Shown in pieces: positions 53,177 to 64,000 of a stretch of 64,000 nt of DNA (positions are counted from its first letter, which is position 1; every line of letters begins with the position of its first letter). Position numbers and translations under genes: made by a program. Location of the stretch: positions 3,906,001 through 3,970,000 of the forward strand of contig NZ_CP023559.1 of NCBI RefSeq assembly GCF_003006155.1, read 5' to 3'. Below the pieces are notes generated by a model, which saw only the letters and a list, made by a program, of their open reading frames with translations, was not told the DNA's origin and did not search any database. The stretch comes from Salinicola tamaricis. GTDB taxonomy: Bacteria > Pseudomonadota > Gammaproteobacteria > Pseudomonadales > Halomonadaceae.

Positions 53177-53668
53177 TCACCACTCCTGACTACCCTGGCG
53201 CAGGCTCGGCAGCAGCGCCTTGAACTCGCCCAGGCACCAGCGCAGCTCGTCGCCCAGGGGCATGGCCCCGGCACGGGTGATCAGCCCCGGCGACCCACCC
53301 CGCCGCGCCGCGCCCTCGTCGCTCTGCAGGGCGGCGAGGCGTGCCAGCAGTAGCGCCAACCAGCTCTCCGGCCGAACCGCCAGCGCTTCGAGCCAGACCA
53401 GCTCGGCGATCTCGGCATGCGCCAGGGCGTCGCCGTTCGCCTGGGCCCGACCCGCGGCGTCAAGCCATGTGCGCCAGTCCGGCGCGCCGCCAGGAGCATG
53501 GGTGGTCACCTCGCGCAGCAACGCCTCGAACGCCAGCCCGAGCTGACCCAGCGCGGCCTCCTCGAGCGCCATGCGTCGCGCTGGCGCATGCTCGTCGTCA
53601 CCCGCCGGCATGGCCAGCAGCAGCTCGGTCTGATAGAGCAGCTGATTGGTGCGGGCGACGGCACTCAC
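53177..53668 (-). CDS. DUF6586-like hypothetical protein downstream of topA
   Basis: A 163-residue protein starting at GTG 53666-53668, which overlaps the corrected topA stop as GTGA. It begins [20 protein letters not shown] and is almost entirely helical and leucine/alanine-rich, matching in style the small DUF6586 protein that follows topA in pseudomonads (RTNQKLYFA-like N-terminus, from memory). As the sequence stands, its frame is joined to topA because of a one-base insertion upstream; I believe they are two genes. Function unknown. Confidence 0.68.
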   Translation of the reverse strand: MSAVARTNQLLYQTELLLAMPAGDDEHAPARRMALEEAALGQLGLAFEALLREVTTHAPGGAPDWRTWLDAAGRAQANGDALAHAEIAELVWLEALAVRPESWLALLLARLAALQSDEGAARRGGSPGLITRAGAMPLGDELRWCLGEFKALLPSLRQGSQEW

Positions 53669-56286
53669 TTGCGCTTGTCCTCCACCTGCCAGCGCGCCAT
53701 CCTCGAAGATCGCGCGCCAGCCGGTCGCCTTGCCATCCTCGTCGGTCATCACGTACTGGCTCTTGGTCTTGCGCGAGAAGCGTATCTGCGCCGGACGCCC
53801 GTCCGGGTCCTCGCTCGGCGCCTCGAGCAGGAAGTGGTACTTCTCGGGCAGTGCCTCAGCGTGTGCCTTGAGTTCCTTGACCAACGGCGCGCGGGTCTCG
53901 CGATTCTTGGGGAACTGGCTCGCGGCCAGGAACAGCCCGCTGGCGCCATCACGCAGCACGTAGTGGTCGTCGACCTTCTGGCAGGCGAGCTCGGGCATCG
54001 GGATCGGGTCCATCTTGGGCGGCGCCACCTCGCCACTCTTGAGCAGCTTGCGGGTGTTGCCGCACGCCTCATTGGTGCAGGCGAAGTACTTGCCGAAGCG
54101 GCCGCTCTTGAGCTGCATCTCGGAGCCGCACTTGTCGCACTCGATCACCGGGCCGTCGTAGCCCTTGATGCGGAAACGGCCCTGCTCGATCTCGTAGTAG
54201 CCGTCATCGTCGTTGCTGATATAGAGCTTGCGGCCCTCGTCGATGAGATAGCTGTCCATCGCCGTGCCGGTGTTGGGGTTACGCGCGCTTGGCGCGCAGC
54301 GCATCGGTCTCCGCCGACTCGTCGGCATCCTCAGGCACCGCCTCCTCGCCGGGGATCAGGTCGATGGTGGTCTTGCAGCGCTCCTTGGGCGGCAGGTTGT
54401 AGCCCGAGCAACCGAGGAACACCCCGGTGGAGGCGATACGGATCTGCATCGGACGGCCGCAGGTCGGGCAGGCGATATCGGTGGCGATCGGCTCGTTGGG
54501 GCGCATGCCGTCCTCGCCTTCGGCGTGATCGAGCTTGCGCTTGAAGTCGGCGTAGAAGGCGTCGAGCAGCTGCTGCCCGTTCTCGTGCCCCTCGGCGACC
54601 TCGTCGAGGCGATCTTCCATGCGCGCGGTGAAGCCGTAGTCGAGCAGGTCGTTGAACGACTCCACCAGGCGATCGGTGACGATCTCACCCAGCTTCTCGG
54701 CGTAGAAGCGGCGGCTGTCGAGCTTGACGTAGCCACGGTCCTGAATGGTCGAGATGATCGCGGCGTAGGTCGAGGGCCGGCCGATACCGCGCTTCTCCAG
54801 CTCCTTGACCAGGCTCGCCTCGGTATAGCGCGCCGGCGGCTTGGTGAAGTGCTGCTGCGGGTCGAGCTGGACCACCTCGAGGCGGTCGCCCTTGTCGATG
54901 TCGGGCAGCTGGGTGGCGTCGTCCTTCTTCGCCATCGGCTTCATCACCCGGGTGTAGCCGTCGAACTTGAGCACGCGACCGCGTGCCTTGAGTTCGAAGC
55001 CGTCACTCTCGATGGTCAGGGTGGTGGCCAGATACTCTGCCGGCACCATCTGACAAGCCACGAATTGGCGCCAGATCAGCTCGTAGAGACGCTGTGCATC
55101 GCGCTCCACCGGCAGGTCATCGGCGCGCTGCTTGACGTTGGAGGGGCGGATCGCCTCGTGCGCTTCCTGGGCGTTCTGCTTGCTCGAATAGCGAATGGCC
55201 TCTTCGGGCAGATAGCGCTCGCCGTACTCGCTGTGGATGTAGTCACGCGCACTCGCCACCGCATCCTGGGACAGGTTGGTGGAATCGGTACGCATATAGG
55301 TGATGTAGCCCGCCTCGTAGAGACGCTGCGCCAGGGTCATGGTCTTCTTCACCGAGAAGCCCAGGCGCCCGCTGGCAGCCTGCTGCAGGGTCGAGGTGAT
55401 GAAGGGGGCGTTGGGCTTGGAGCGGGTCGGCCGGGTCTCGGCTCGGTGACCGTGAAGGCGTCGCGCCGCAGCGGGGCGATGCGCTCGAGGTTTCGCGCTC
55501 GGAGGTGGGGCGAAAAGTCTCGCCCTTCTCGCGCACGACTTCGAAGCGCACCGCCTCGCCGTCAGCGGTGGCGGTGTCGAGATGAACGTCCCAGAACTCC
55601 TCCGGCACGAAGGCGCGAATCTCGCGCTCGCGGTCGACGATCAGACGCACCGCCACCGACTGCACGCGACCGGCGGAGAGCCCCCGGGCGACCTTGCTCC
55701 AGAGCAGCGGCGAGACCATGAAACCGACCACGCGATCAAGGAAACGACGCGTCTGCTGCGCTTCGACACGGGCTACGTTGAGGCTACCGGGCTGCTTGAA
55801 CGCCTCCTGAATGGCGTTCTTGGTGATCTCGTTGAACACCACCCGCTTGTAGCGCGTGTCGTCGCCGCCGATGGTCTCCTTCAGGTGCCAGGCGATCGCC
55901 TCCCCTTCGCGGTCCAAATCGGTCGCGAGATAGATGGTGTCGCTCTTGTCGGCCAGTCTTTTGAGCTCCTCGACCACCTTCTCTTTGCCCGGCAGCACCT
56001 CGTAGTTGGCGCGCCAGCCGTGCTCGGGGTCGATGCCCATGCGCCGCACCAGCTGATCCCACTGTTTCTGCTTCTTGTACTCGGCCTTCTCCTCCGGCGA
56101 CATCTTGCGCGTCGCCGCGGCCTGCCGCGCACGCTCCTTGGGATCGCTGGCCTGCTTGGACGAGCCACTGGTCGGCAGATCACGAATATGCCCGACGCTC
56201 GACTTCACGACGAAGTCGTTGCCGAGATACTTGTTGATGGTCTTGGCTTTTGCCGGAGACTCGACGATAACCAGTGACTTGCCCAT
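53665..56286 (-). CDS. topA: DNA topoisomerase I, four frameshifts
   Basis: Relaxes negative supercoils. The TOPRIM domain is [22 protein letters not shown] with [19 protein letters not shown]; the catalytic tyrosine is in [13 protein letters not shown]. The C-terminus has zinc ribbons: [11 protein letters not shown]...GCSGY and [33 protein letters not shown]. Bases are missing near 55492 and 55442 and extra near 54285 and 53695; correcting these gives 873 residues ending [18 protein letters not shown], the usual length and ending. Start ATG 56284-56286. The middle ribbon lacks its cysteines (see findings). It is divergent from pyk. Confidence 0.93.
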
Positions 56287-56817
56287 AGCGCTCCTGCTTC
56301 TTCTATATAGCGGCGGCTCCGGTCGACGCATGCCCGAGATGGCGCGAGTCGAGGGGGAGGCGGCCGGAAAATCCGCCTACCCTACCCTAGCGCTCCGCAC
56401 GGCGCCAGCCGTAGCTTGACTTTCCCGACGAGGCGTTGGCAGCCGGCGGAAACCGCGTTATTGGGCTGCCGGTGCCGAATTCCAAGCACCGCTCCAGCGA
56501 TGTGTCGCCGCCGCGTCCAGGCGTTTTCGAGTGCGCGGCACGCTGGCGGCATCTGTGAATACCCTAGCCGGAATCTGTCCGCACGCCAGGATTTGCCACC
56601 GAGATCTGGCGCCCGAGTATCAGGTGGCACCACGCGGCTTGCGTGTCGCTCGGCGCGCTGGCGCGTTACACTCGGGTCGAGACCGCGCGTCATCGTAGGC
56701 AACCGGGGCCATCGCCTCGGACAAGGCGCAACCGATGTTGTAAAATAACCACCTTTCATCGCACCCGCCGCCGCGCGTCGACGCGGGACGCACCACCCAG
56801 TCGCCAGGAGATTTTCC
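56287..56817. other. divergent intergenic region between topA and pyk
   Basis: A 531-base region that must hold promoters for topA (-) and pyk (+). The only AT-rich spot is ATGTTGTAAAATAA at 56735-56748, which contains a TAAAAT -10-like hexamer 70 bases upstream of pyk and also matches the core of E. coli Ter sites. No convincing gene is present. Confidence 0.5.
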
Positions 56818-58281
56818 ATGCAGCACGCCTTTCACGGTCCGATTCGCCGCACCAAGATCGTCGCTACGCTAGGTCCCGCCACGGACCGCGAAGGCGTGTT
56901 GGATGCCCTGATCGAAGCGGGTGTCGATGTGGTTCGCCTGAACTTCTCCCACGGCAATCCGGAAGATCACCGTCGGCGCCTCAAGGCGGTGCGCGAGTCC
57001 GCCGAACGCCAGGGCCGCGCGGTTGCCGCCCTCGGCGATCTGCAGGGGCCGAAGATCCGTATCGCACGCTTCCAGGCCGAAGGTGGCGTGAAGCTGGAAA
57101 AAGGCCAGCCGTTCGTGATCGACGTTTCGCTGGGGCGTGACGAAGGCACCAGCGAGCAGGTGGGCTGCGACTACAAAGAGCTGGCCGACGACGTCGACGC
57201 CGGCGACGTGCTGCTGCTCGACGATGGCCGCCTGGTACTGGAAGTCGAACGCCTCGACGGCAGCAAGATCGTCACCAAGGTGAAGGTGGGTGGCAAGCTG
57301 ACCAACAACAAGGGCATCAACAAGCAGGGTGGCGGCCTCTCCGCCGCGGCCCTGACCGAGAAGGACAAAGAGGACCTGAAGACCGCGATCGACATCGGCG
57401 TCGACTATCTAGCGGTCTCCTTCCCGCGTAGCGGGGCCGACATGCAGTACGCCCGCGAGCTGCTCGGCGAAGCGGGACAGGAGATCGGCCTGGTGGCCAA
57501 GATCGAGCGCGCCGAGGCGGTCGCCGATCCGGAGACGCTGGATGACATCATCCGCGCCTCGGAGGCAGTGATGGTGGCCCGCGGCGACCTCGGCGTCGAG
57601 ATCGGCGATGCCCAGCTGATCGGCGTGCAGAAGCGCATCATCGGTCGCGCCCGCTCGCTCAACAAGGTGGTGATCACCGCCACCCAGATGATGGAGTCGA
57701 TGATCGACTCGCCGCTGCCGACCCGCGCCGAGGTGTTCGACGTCGCCAACGCCGTGCTCGACGGCACCGATGCGGTAATGCTCTCGGCCGAGACCGCCGC
57801 CGGCGACTACCCGGTCGAGACCATCCGCGCCATGGACCGGCTGTGCCTGGGTGCCGAGCGCGAGCGCAGCGCACAGGAGTCCAAGCACCGCATCCACGAG
57901 GGCTTCTCGCGCATCGACGAGACCGTCGCGCTGTCGGCGATGTACGCCGCCAACCACCTCTCCGGCGTGGTCGCCATTGCCTGTCTCACCGCTACCGGCT
58001 ACACCCCGCTGATCGCCTCGCGCATCCGCTCGGGGCTGCCGATCGTAGCGCTGGCCGAAACCGCGGCGGTGCAGCGACGCATGGCGCTCTACCGCGGCGT
58101 GGTGTCGCTGGTGTTCGACAGCTCACGCCTCCCGCTGACCGAGATCAACGCCGGTGCCATCAATGAGCTGGTGGGTCGCGGTCTGGCGGCCAAGGGCGAT
58201 CACGTGATCCTCACCCGCGGCGACCACATGAACGCCCACGGCGGCACCAACACCATGAAGATCATTCAGGTAGAAGCCTGA
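56818..58281 (+). CDS. pyk: pyruvate kinase
   Basis: Transfers phosphate from phosphoenolpyruvate to ADP. The 487-residue protein begins [37 protein letters not shown] in outline (residues ~9-45), has [10 protein letters not shown], the catalytic lysine region VSFPRSG, the KIERAEAV and [12 protein letters not shown] metal site, and [10 protein letters not shown]. The C-terminal effector domain ends with THGGTN ([12 protein letters not shown]), as in the AMP/sugar-phosphate-activated PykA type. Start ATG 56818 is preceded by AGGAG at 6 bases. The frame is intact. Confidence 0.96.
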   Translation: MQHAFHGPIRRTKIVATLGPATDREGVLDALIEAGVDVVRLNFSHGNPEDHRRRLKAVRESAERQGRAVAALGDLQGPKIRIARFQAEGGVKLEKGQPFVIDVSLGRDEGTSEQVGCDYKELADDVDAGDVLLLDDGRLVLEVERLDGSKIVTKVKVGGKLTNNKGINKQGGGLSAAALTEKDKEDLKTAIDIGVDYLAVSFPRSGADMQYARELLGEAGQEIGLVAKIERAEAVADPETLDDIIRASEAVMVARGDLGVEIGDAQLIGVQKRIIGRARSLNKVVITATQMMESMIDSPLPTRAEVFDVANAVLDGTDAVMLSAETAAGDYPVETIRAMDRLCLGAERERSAQESKHRIHEGFSRIDETVALSAMYAANHLSGVVAIACLTATGYTPLIASRIRSGLPIVALAETAAVQRRMALYRGVVSLVFDSSRLPLTEINAGAINELVGRGLAAKGDHVILTRGDHMNAHGGTNTMKIIQVEA

Positions 58282-58288
58282 GCCCCGG

Positions 58289-58315
58289 CTAGGCGGCGCG
58301 CCAAGCGCCGCCTAG
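58289..58315 (+). terminator. hairpin after pyk
   Basis: A perfect 10-base-pair stem CTAGGCGGCG / CGCCGCCTAG, 8 bases after the pyk stop, with a 7-base loop. No T run, so it may be an RNA 3'-end stabiliser or a weak terminator. Confidence 0.5.
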
Positions 58316-58349
58316 CGATAGGCGGCTCGCCAGCAGCGGGCAACGAAAC

Positions 58350-58383
58350 AGACGGCGCGGCGTCCTTCGACGCCGCGCCGTCT
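58350..58383. terminator. strong hairpin between pyk and pycB
   Basis: A perfect 15-base-pair stem (58350-58364 with 58369-58383) with a CTTC loop, followed by TTGTCT on the plus strand and TGTTTCGTT on the minus strand; it serves the converging pyk and pycB genes. Confidence 0.82.
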
Positions 58384-58424
58384 TGTCTCGGGCTTGACGG
58401 GAAGGCGGCGGAGGCCGCCGCCCC

Positions 58425-60244
58425 TCACTCGATCTCGACCAGCACCTCGCCCGGCGTCACGCGGTCCCCCTTGGCTACATGGACCGCCTTCACCGTGCCC
58501 TTGATACGCGACTGCACCTCGGTCTCCATCTTCATCGCCTCGGTGATCAGCACCGCCTGGCCAGCCTCGACGCTGTCGCCCTCGGCCACCAGCACGTCGA
58601 CGATATTGCCCGGCATCGAGGTGGTGACATGCCCCGGCGCGCTGGCCTTGGCACGCCCGGCGCCCTTGCCCTCCTGCACGAACTCGTTCTTGGCCTCGAA
58701 CACTACCTCTTCGGGCATGCCGTCCAGGGTCAGGTAGACGCGGCGCTTGCTGCCGCTGCCACTACCCACGCCGGTGATCTGCACCTCGTAGGATTCGCCG
58801 TGGACGTCGATGACGAACTCGGTCGGCACCCCCTCGGAAACCGGACGCTCGCCGCCACCGCTGCTGCTCGGCGCGGGAATCGCCTCCGGCACCAGCGTGC
58901 CATCGCGCCGGCCCTTGAGGAAATCACGCCCCAGGTCCGGGAACATGGCGAAGGTGAGGACATCCTCCTCACGCTCGGCCAGTTCACCGATCTCCTTCTC
59001 CAGACGCGCCATTTCCGGCTGCAGCTGATCGGCGGGCCGCCCCTCGTCGACCGGCTCACTGCCGATCGCCTTGCGTCGCACCTCTTCGTCGACCGCAGCC
59101 GGCGGCTGACCGTAGCCCCCCAGCAGGTAGCGCTTCACTTCATTGGTGATCGACTTGTAGCGCTCGCCGGTGAGCACGTTCATCGCCGCCTGGGTGCCAA
59201 CGATCTGCGAGGTCGGGGTGACCAGCGGCGGATAGCCGAGATCAGCCCGCACCCGCGGGATCTCGTCGAACACATCCATGATGCGACCGAGCGCGTTCTG
59301 CTCCTTCATCTGATTGGCCAGGTTGGACATCATCCCGCCGGGCACCTGCCAGATCTGCACGCTGACGTCCTCACGGGTGTACTCGCTCTCGAAGGCCGCA
59401 TACTTCTTGCGCACCTCGCGGAAATAGTCGCCGACCTCCTTGAGCGCCACCAGGTCGAGGCCGGTGTCATAGGGCGTGCCTTGAAAGGCAGCGACCATCG
59501 CCTCGGTGGAGGGGTGGCTGGTGCCATTGGCGAAGGCCGAGTTACAGGTGTCGATATGCCGACAGCCCGCCTCCACCGCCTTCAACTGGCACAGCGAGGC
59601 GAGACCCGCCGTGGCGTGGGCGTGCAAGTGCACCGGCACGTCCACCGTCTCGACCAGCCCGGCCACCAGCTCGCTGGTGGCGTAAGGGGTTAACAGCCCA
59701 GCCATGTCCTTGATCGCGATCGAGTCGGCGCCCATGTCGACCAGGCGCTGGGCCTGCTCCAGATAACTCTCCAGGGTATGCACCGGACTCACGGTGTAGC
59801 AGATCGTGCCCTGGGCATGCTTGCCGCTCGCCTTGACCGCCTTCATCGCGGTCTCCAGATTGCGCAGGTCGTTGAGCGCATCGAATACCCGGAAGATGTC
59901 GACGCCGTTGTCGGCGGCGCGGGCAACGAAGCGCTCGACCACGTCATCGGCATAGTGGCGGTACCGAGCAGGTTCTGGCCCCGTAGCAGCATCTGCAGCG
60001 GGGTGTCGGGCAGCGCCTCGCGCAGTGCGGTCAGGCGCTCCCAGGGGTCCTCTTTGAGGAAGCGTACGCAGGCGTCGAAGGTCGCCCCGCCCCACACCTC
60101 CAGCGCGTGAAAACCGATGGCATCGAGCTTGGCACAGATCGGCAGCATGTCCTCGGTGCGCATGCGCGTGGCGATCAGCGACTGGTGGCCGTCGCGGAGC
60201 ACGACATCACTGATCTTGACCGGCGTCGTCTTGGCGTTGTTCAT
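58425..60244 (-). CDS. pycB: pyruvate carboxylase subunit B / oxaloacetate decarboxylase alpha-type protein, frameshifted
   Basis: The carboxyltransferase plus biotin-carrier subunit. The N-terminal HMGL-like TIM barrel shows [24 protein letters not shown], the metal-site lysine/aspartate region [14 protein letters not shown], the [11 protein letters not shown] carbamylated-lysine motif and [10 protein letters not shown]; the C-terminus is a biotinyl domain with EAMKMETEV (lysine about residue 572). One G is missing near 59961-59964; restoring it reads [15 protein letters not shown] and gives 606 residues. Pairing with a separate biotin carboxylase and a divergent LysR gene, and absence of oad beta/gamma subunits, favours two-subunit pyruvate carboxylase (PycAB) over a sodium-pump decarboxylase. 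Confidence 0.9.
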
Positions 60245-60277
60245 CGTCTCTCTCCTCATGACTGTCGGCACGGCGCC

Positions 60278-61693
<1,416 letters not shown>

Positions 61694-61796
61694 CGTCTGC
61701 CCTCCGAGTTGTGCGTCGTTATTATCGGCTTCTTGATCGGCTTTCTACGCTAGCCACCCGTGAGCCAATAGAAAAATTGATATTTCTTTGCCGACC

Positions 61797-61814
61797 TATA
61801 AGCTAGACCTTATA
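61797..61814. promoter_or_regulatory. palindrome between pycA and the LysR gene
   Basis: TATAAG at 61797-61802 and CTTATA at 61809-61814 form a perfect 6-base-pair dyad with a 6-base centre, 22 bases upstream of the LysR start and 103 bases upstream of pycA. Size and place fit a LysR-family autoregulatory operator (ATAA-N8-TTAT contains a T-N11-A core). The AT-rich stretch 61768-61790 beside it probably carries the pycA promoter. Confidence 0.55.
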
Positions 61815-61836
61815 CCTGACCGCGAGGACGTCCATC

Positions 61837-62823
61837 ATGTCGCGCCCCAACCTGCTCAATCGCCTGACATTCCGGCAGCTCCAGGTATTTCAGGCCGTCC
61901 ATCGGCAGCAGTCCTATTCGCGGGCCGCCGAGCAGCTGGGCCTGACACAGCCCGCGGTGAGCGCGCAAATCCGTCAGCTCGAGCAGGCGCTGGGCCAGCC
62001 GCTGTTCAAATACGCTGGCAAGACGCTGCACGTACTGCCGGCAGCAGACGCACTCTCAGCCTCGGTACAGTCGATCTTCGGGCAGGTGTCGAGCCTGCAG
62101 ATGGAGCTTTCAGAGCTGGCGGGGACGATTCGCGGTGAGCTCAATCTGGCGGCAGTCTCCACCGCGCAGTATGTCGTACCGCATATCCTGGCGCGCTTTC
62201 GCGCGCGCTACCCGGAGGTGCAGGTACGGCTGCGCGTGTGCAATCGGGTGCAGGCGTTGGAGCGGCTCGCCGAGCGGCGCGACGATCTGGTGATCATGGG
62301 AATGGTGCCGGACGACCCGAACCTGGTATTCATGCCGATCCTGGATAACGAACTGATCCCGGTGGTATGGCCGGGACATCCGCTGGTGACCGCCGAGCGG
62401 CCGACGCTGGAAGATTTCGCGCGCCACTATATCCTGATGCGCGAACCCGGCTCGGGAGCGCGCACGGCATTCGAGGATTTCGCCGCTCGCGAGCGCATCT
62501 CGCTGCAACATACCATCGAGCTGGGGACCAACGAGGCAATCAAGCAGGGGGTGATGGCGCACCTCGGAGTGGCGGTGCTGCCGCGCCTGGCGGTACAGCT
62601 CGAGCTGGCCTCGAATCTGCTCGCCAGCCCCACCCTGCCGGGCTTTCCGCTACGCCGCTCGTGGTGCACCGTCTATCCCAAGGATCGCTACCCGACGCCG
62701 GTGACGGAGCTGTTCCTGCGTTTCGTGCGCGAACTGCTGCCGGAACTCAATGCCCACTTCCGCGCCCCGATGACCCCGATCGACACCCCGACCCTGGTGT
62801 GCCTGCCCAGCGCCGACGCCTGA
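61837..62823 (+). CDS. LysR-family transcriptional regulator (PycR-like)
   Basis: A 328-residue LysR regulator: N-terminal winged helix-turn-helix (LTFRQLQVFQAVHRQQSYSRAAEQLGLTQPAVSAQIRQLEQALGQPLF in family alignment, residues ~7-54) and a CysB-fold effector domain (GELNLAAVSTAQYVVPHILARFRARYP, then GTNEAIKQGVMAHLGVAVLPR). The effector domain resembles CbbR/PycR regulators of carbon fixation and anaplerosis. It is divergent from pycAB, the arrangement known for PycR in Pseudomonas aeruginosa, so it probably controls that operon. The frame is intact. Confidence 0.88.
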   Translation: MSRPNLLNRLTFRQLQVFQAVHRQQSYSRAAEQLGLTQPAVSAQIRQLEQALGQPLFKYAGKTLHVLPAADALSASVQSIFGQVSSLQMELSELAGTIRGELNLAAVSTAQYVVPHILARFRARYPEVQVRLRVCNRVQALERLAERRDDLVIMGMVPDDPNLVFMPILDNELIPVVWPGHPLVTAERPTLEDFARHYILMREPGSGARTAFEDFAARERISLQHTIELGTNEAIKQGVMAHLGVAVLPRLAVQLELASNLLASPTLPGFPLRRSWCTVYPKDRYPTPVTELFLRFVRELLPELNAHFRAPMTPIDTPTLVCLPSADA

Positions 62824-62855
62824 ACGGGCCCAAACACGCCCTGCCCCGGCGAGAC

Positions 62856-63374
62856 TCAGGTGTCGCCGCGGGCCGTCTGCACGCGCAGCACGTGCAGTGA
62901 CACCAGCTCTTCCGCCAGCGCCGCCATCAGGCGCAAGCGATCCATGTCGCCTTCGTCGAAGGCCCGCGGCAGCGTACCGATCAGGCACAGCGTACCGATG
63001 CACGCCCCGGACTCGACGAACAGCGGATAGCCGGCATAGAAGCGGATGAACGGCGAGCCGAGCACCAACGGGTTGTCGGCGAAGCGCGCATCCTTCAAAG
63101 CGTTGTGGATCACCAGCGGCACGCCATCGGCCACCACGTGCCCACAGAAGGAGATACGCCGCGGCGTCTCGCACACGCTCAGGCCCTGACGCGACTTGAA
63201 CCACTGCCGATCCTCGTCGACCAGGGTGATCATCGACATTGGTACGTCGAAGATGCGTGTGGCCAGTTCGGTCAAACGATCAAAGCCTTCGTCAGCCTGG
63301 GTGTCCAGCAGCTCGAGATTGTGCAGCGCGGAGAGGCGCGCCTGCTCGTTATCGGGAGATGAGGGAGCAATCAT
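62856..63374 (-). CDS. GAF-domain protein
   Basis: A 172-residue protein consisting of one GAF domain: NEQARLSALHNLELLDTQADEGFDRLTELATRIFDVPMSMITLVDEDRQWFKSRQGL in outline, then ETPRRISFCGH, FYAGYPLFVESGACIGTLCLIG and a C-terminal helix. This is the sensor module commonly placed in front of kinases or GGDEF domains, here standing alone. Start ATG 63372-63374; a longer frame upstream has no similarity. The ligand is unknown. It lies downstream of lipA in the same direction, with a hairpin between them. Confidence 0.82.
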   Translation of the reverse strand: MIAPSSPDNEQARLSALHNLELLDTQADEGFDRLTELATRIFDVPMSMITLVDEDRQWFKSRQGLSVCETPRRISFCGHVVADGVPLVIHNALKDARFADNPLVLGSPFIRFYAGYPLFVESGACIGTLCLIGTLPRAFDEGDMDRLRLMAALAEELVSLHVLRVQTARGDT

Positions 63375-63476
63375 GTCAGGACCTCTGCGAACGCGGCGGC
63401 ACGCCGCCGAAAGGCGCGGCGCCGGTTCCAGCGGCCGCGTCCCGGTTGTCTTGCGGCCCACGCCTGAATGGGCGTG

Positions 63477-63509
63477 GAGACCGGCGCGCTGCGTGAGCGC
63501 GCCGGTCTC
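63477..63509. terminator. hairpin after lipA
   Basis: A perfect 13-base-pair GC stem (63477-63489 with 63497-63509) around a 7-base loop, 9 bases after the lipA stop. No T run follows on the minus strand, so it may be only a partial terminator before the GAF gene. Confidence 0.6.
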
Positions 63510-63518
63510 AGCGCAAAC

Positions 63519-64000
63519 TTACTTCACTTCGACGCCGTGGGCCTGCTTGTCGGCGTGATAGGAGGAGCGCACCAGCGGCCCCGAAGCGACATGCGTGAAC
63601 CCCATCGCCCGGCCCTGCTCGGCGAACCAGTCGAAGGTGCTCGGATGCACCCAGCGATCCACCGGCAGGTGGTTGCGCGACGGCTGCATGTACTGCCCCA
63701 GGGTGAGCATGTCGACATCGTGAGCGCGCAGATCGCGCATGACCTCGATCACCTGCTCGTCGGTCTCACCGACACCGAGCATCAGGCCGGACTTGGTCAT
63801 CACCTCCGGGCGGCGCGCCTTGTAGCCCTTGAGCAGATCCAGTGACCACTGATAGTCGGCGCCGGGGCGAACCTTGCGGTAGAGCGACGGCACCGTCTCC
63901 AGGTTGTGGTTGAAGACGTCCGGCGCCTCTCCTTCGAGAATATCCAGCGCCACCTGCATGCGCCCGCGGAAATCGGGCACCAGCACCTCGATCTCGATCT
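63519..64000 (-). CDS. lipA: lipoyl synthase, partial
   Basis: A radical-SAM enzyme that inserts two sulphurs into octanoyl groups to make lipoate. Only the last ~160 codons are in the window; the start and the radical-SAM cluster motif lie beyond the right edge. Visible: [38 protein letters not shown] in outline, [32 protein letters not shown] and the conserved ending [13 protein letters not shown] with the RSSY serine that ligates the auxiliary iron-sulphur cluster. The frame is intact. Confidence 0.95.
   Translation of the reverse strand, partial: IEIEVLVPDFRGRMQVALDILEGEAPDVFNHNLETVPSLYRKVRPGADYQWSLDLLKGYKARRPEVMTKSGLMLGVGETDEQVIEVMRDLRAHDVDMLTLGQYMQPSRNHLPVDRWVHPSTFDWFAEQGRAMGFTHVASGPLVRSSYHADKQAHGVEVK

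Noticed and set aside
54279..54330. topA ending at 54279 with a separate zinc-finger gene downstream
   Set aside because: The downstream part continues the usual TopA C-terminal ribbons without a gap; a one-base insertion near 54285 explains the apparent stop.

Overview
This 64 kb, GC-rich stretch is a core chromosomal segment of a gammaproteobacterium, most likely a member of the Halomonadaceae (Halomonas/Salinicola/Chromohalobacter type). That assignment is inferred from protein character and gene order. From memory, the order closely follows the Pseudomonas aeruginosa PA2957-PA3012 segment (tatD-pilZ-holB-tmk-mltG-pabC-fab cluster-rpmF-maf-sppA-rluC-rne-murB-kdsB-lpxK-comEC-lol-sthA-nqr-gap-mfd-topA). 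I see no prophage, insertion sequence, tRNA, rRNA or CRISPR array.

Layout. 1-12.3 kb (minus strand): a UvrD-like helicase (cut by the window edge), DUF1285, tatD, pilZ, holB, tmk, mltG, pabC, fabF, acpP, fabG, fabD, plsX, rpmF, yceD: fatty-acid initiation and elongation plus associated housekeeping genes, with no fabH. 12.8-16.2 kb: maf (+) converging on sppA, a HAD phosphatase and rluC (-). 16.9-20.5 kb: rne (+) with a long leader and a strongly repetitive C-terminal tail. 20.5-28.4 kb (minus): murB, a low-molecular-weight tyrosine phosphatase, kdsB, a Trm112-like protein, lpxK, msbA, comEC (envelope precursor supply, lipid A export, DNA uptake). 28.5-36.1 kb: a DUF2062 protein (+), lolD and lolC/E (-), aguA and aguB (agmatine to putrescine, +), a Tus-family replication-terminator protein (+), sthA (-). 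36.3-43.6 kb (minus): a complete sodium-pumping NADH:quinone reductase operon, nqrABCDEF-apbE-nqrM, with its own terminator. 43.9-52.5 kb: an N-terminally extended GAPDH (-) diverging from mfd (+) across a HexR-like operator, a membrane metallophosphoesterase (-), a glutamate-synthase-like FMN protein (+), and an unannotated-size small membrane protein (+). 52.7-58.3 kb: a short hypothetical, a DUF6586-like protein and topA (-), pyk (+). 58.4-62.8 kb: pycB/oadA and pycA (-) with a divergent LysR regulator (+). 62.8-64 kb: a GAF-domain protein and lipA (cut by the right edge).

The genes form three working groups: envelope and lipid biogenesis (fab, mltG, murB, kdsB, lpxK, msbA, lol), sodium-coupled respiration and redox balance (nqr, sthA), and the glycolysis/anaplerosis node (gap, pyk, pycAB), each with its own regulatory signals.

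A major feature of the sequence itself is that about 28 single-base frameshifts interrupt 16 housekeeping genes (21 missing bases, 7 extra bases, many in short homopolymers). Restoring one base at each point gives full-length, family-typical proteins, so they look like unpolished assembly errors rather than gene decay. I annotate such genes over their full reconstructed extent and give the position of each break. The most interesting biological items are the Tus-like protein, the HexR-like site upstream of gap, the RNase E repeat tail, the degenerate middle zinc ribbon of TopA, and the inverted repeats downstream of mfd.
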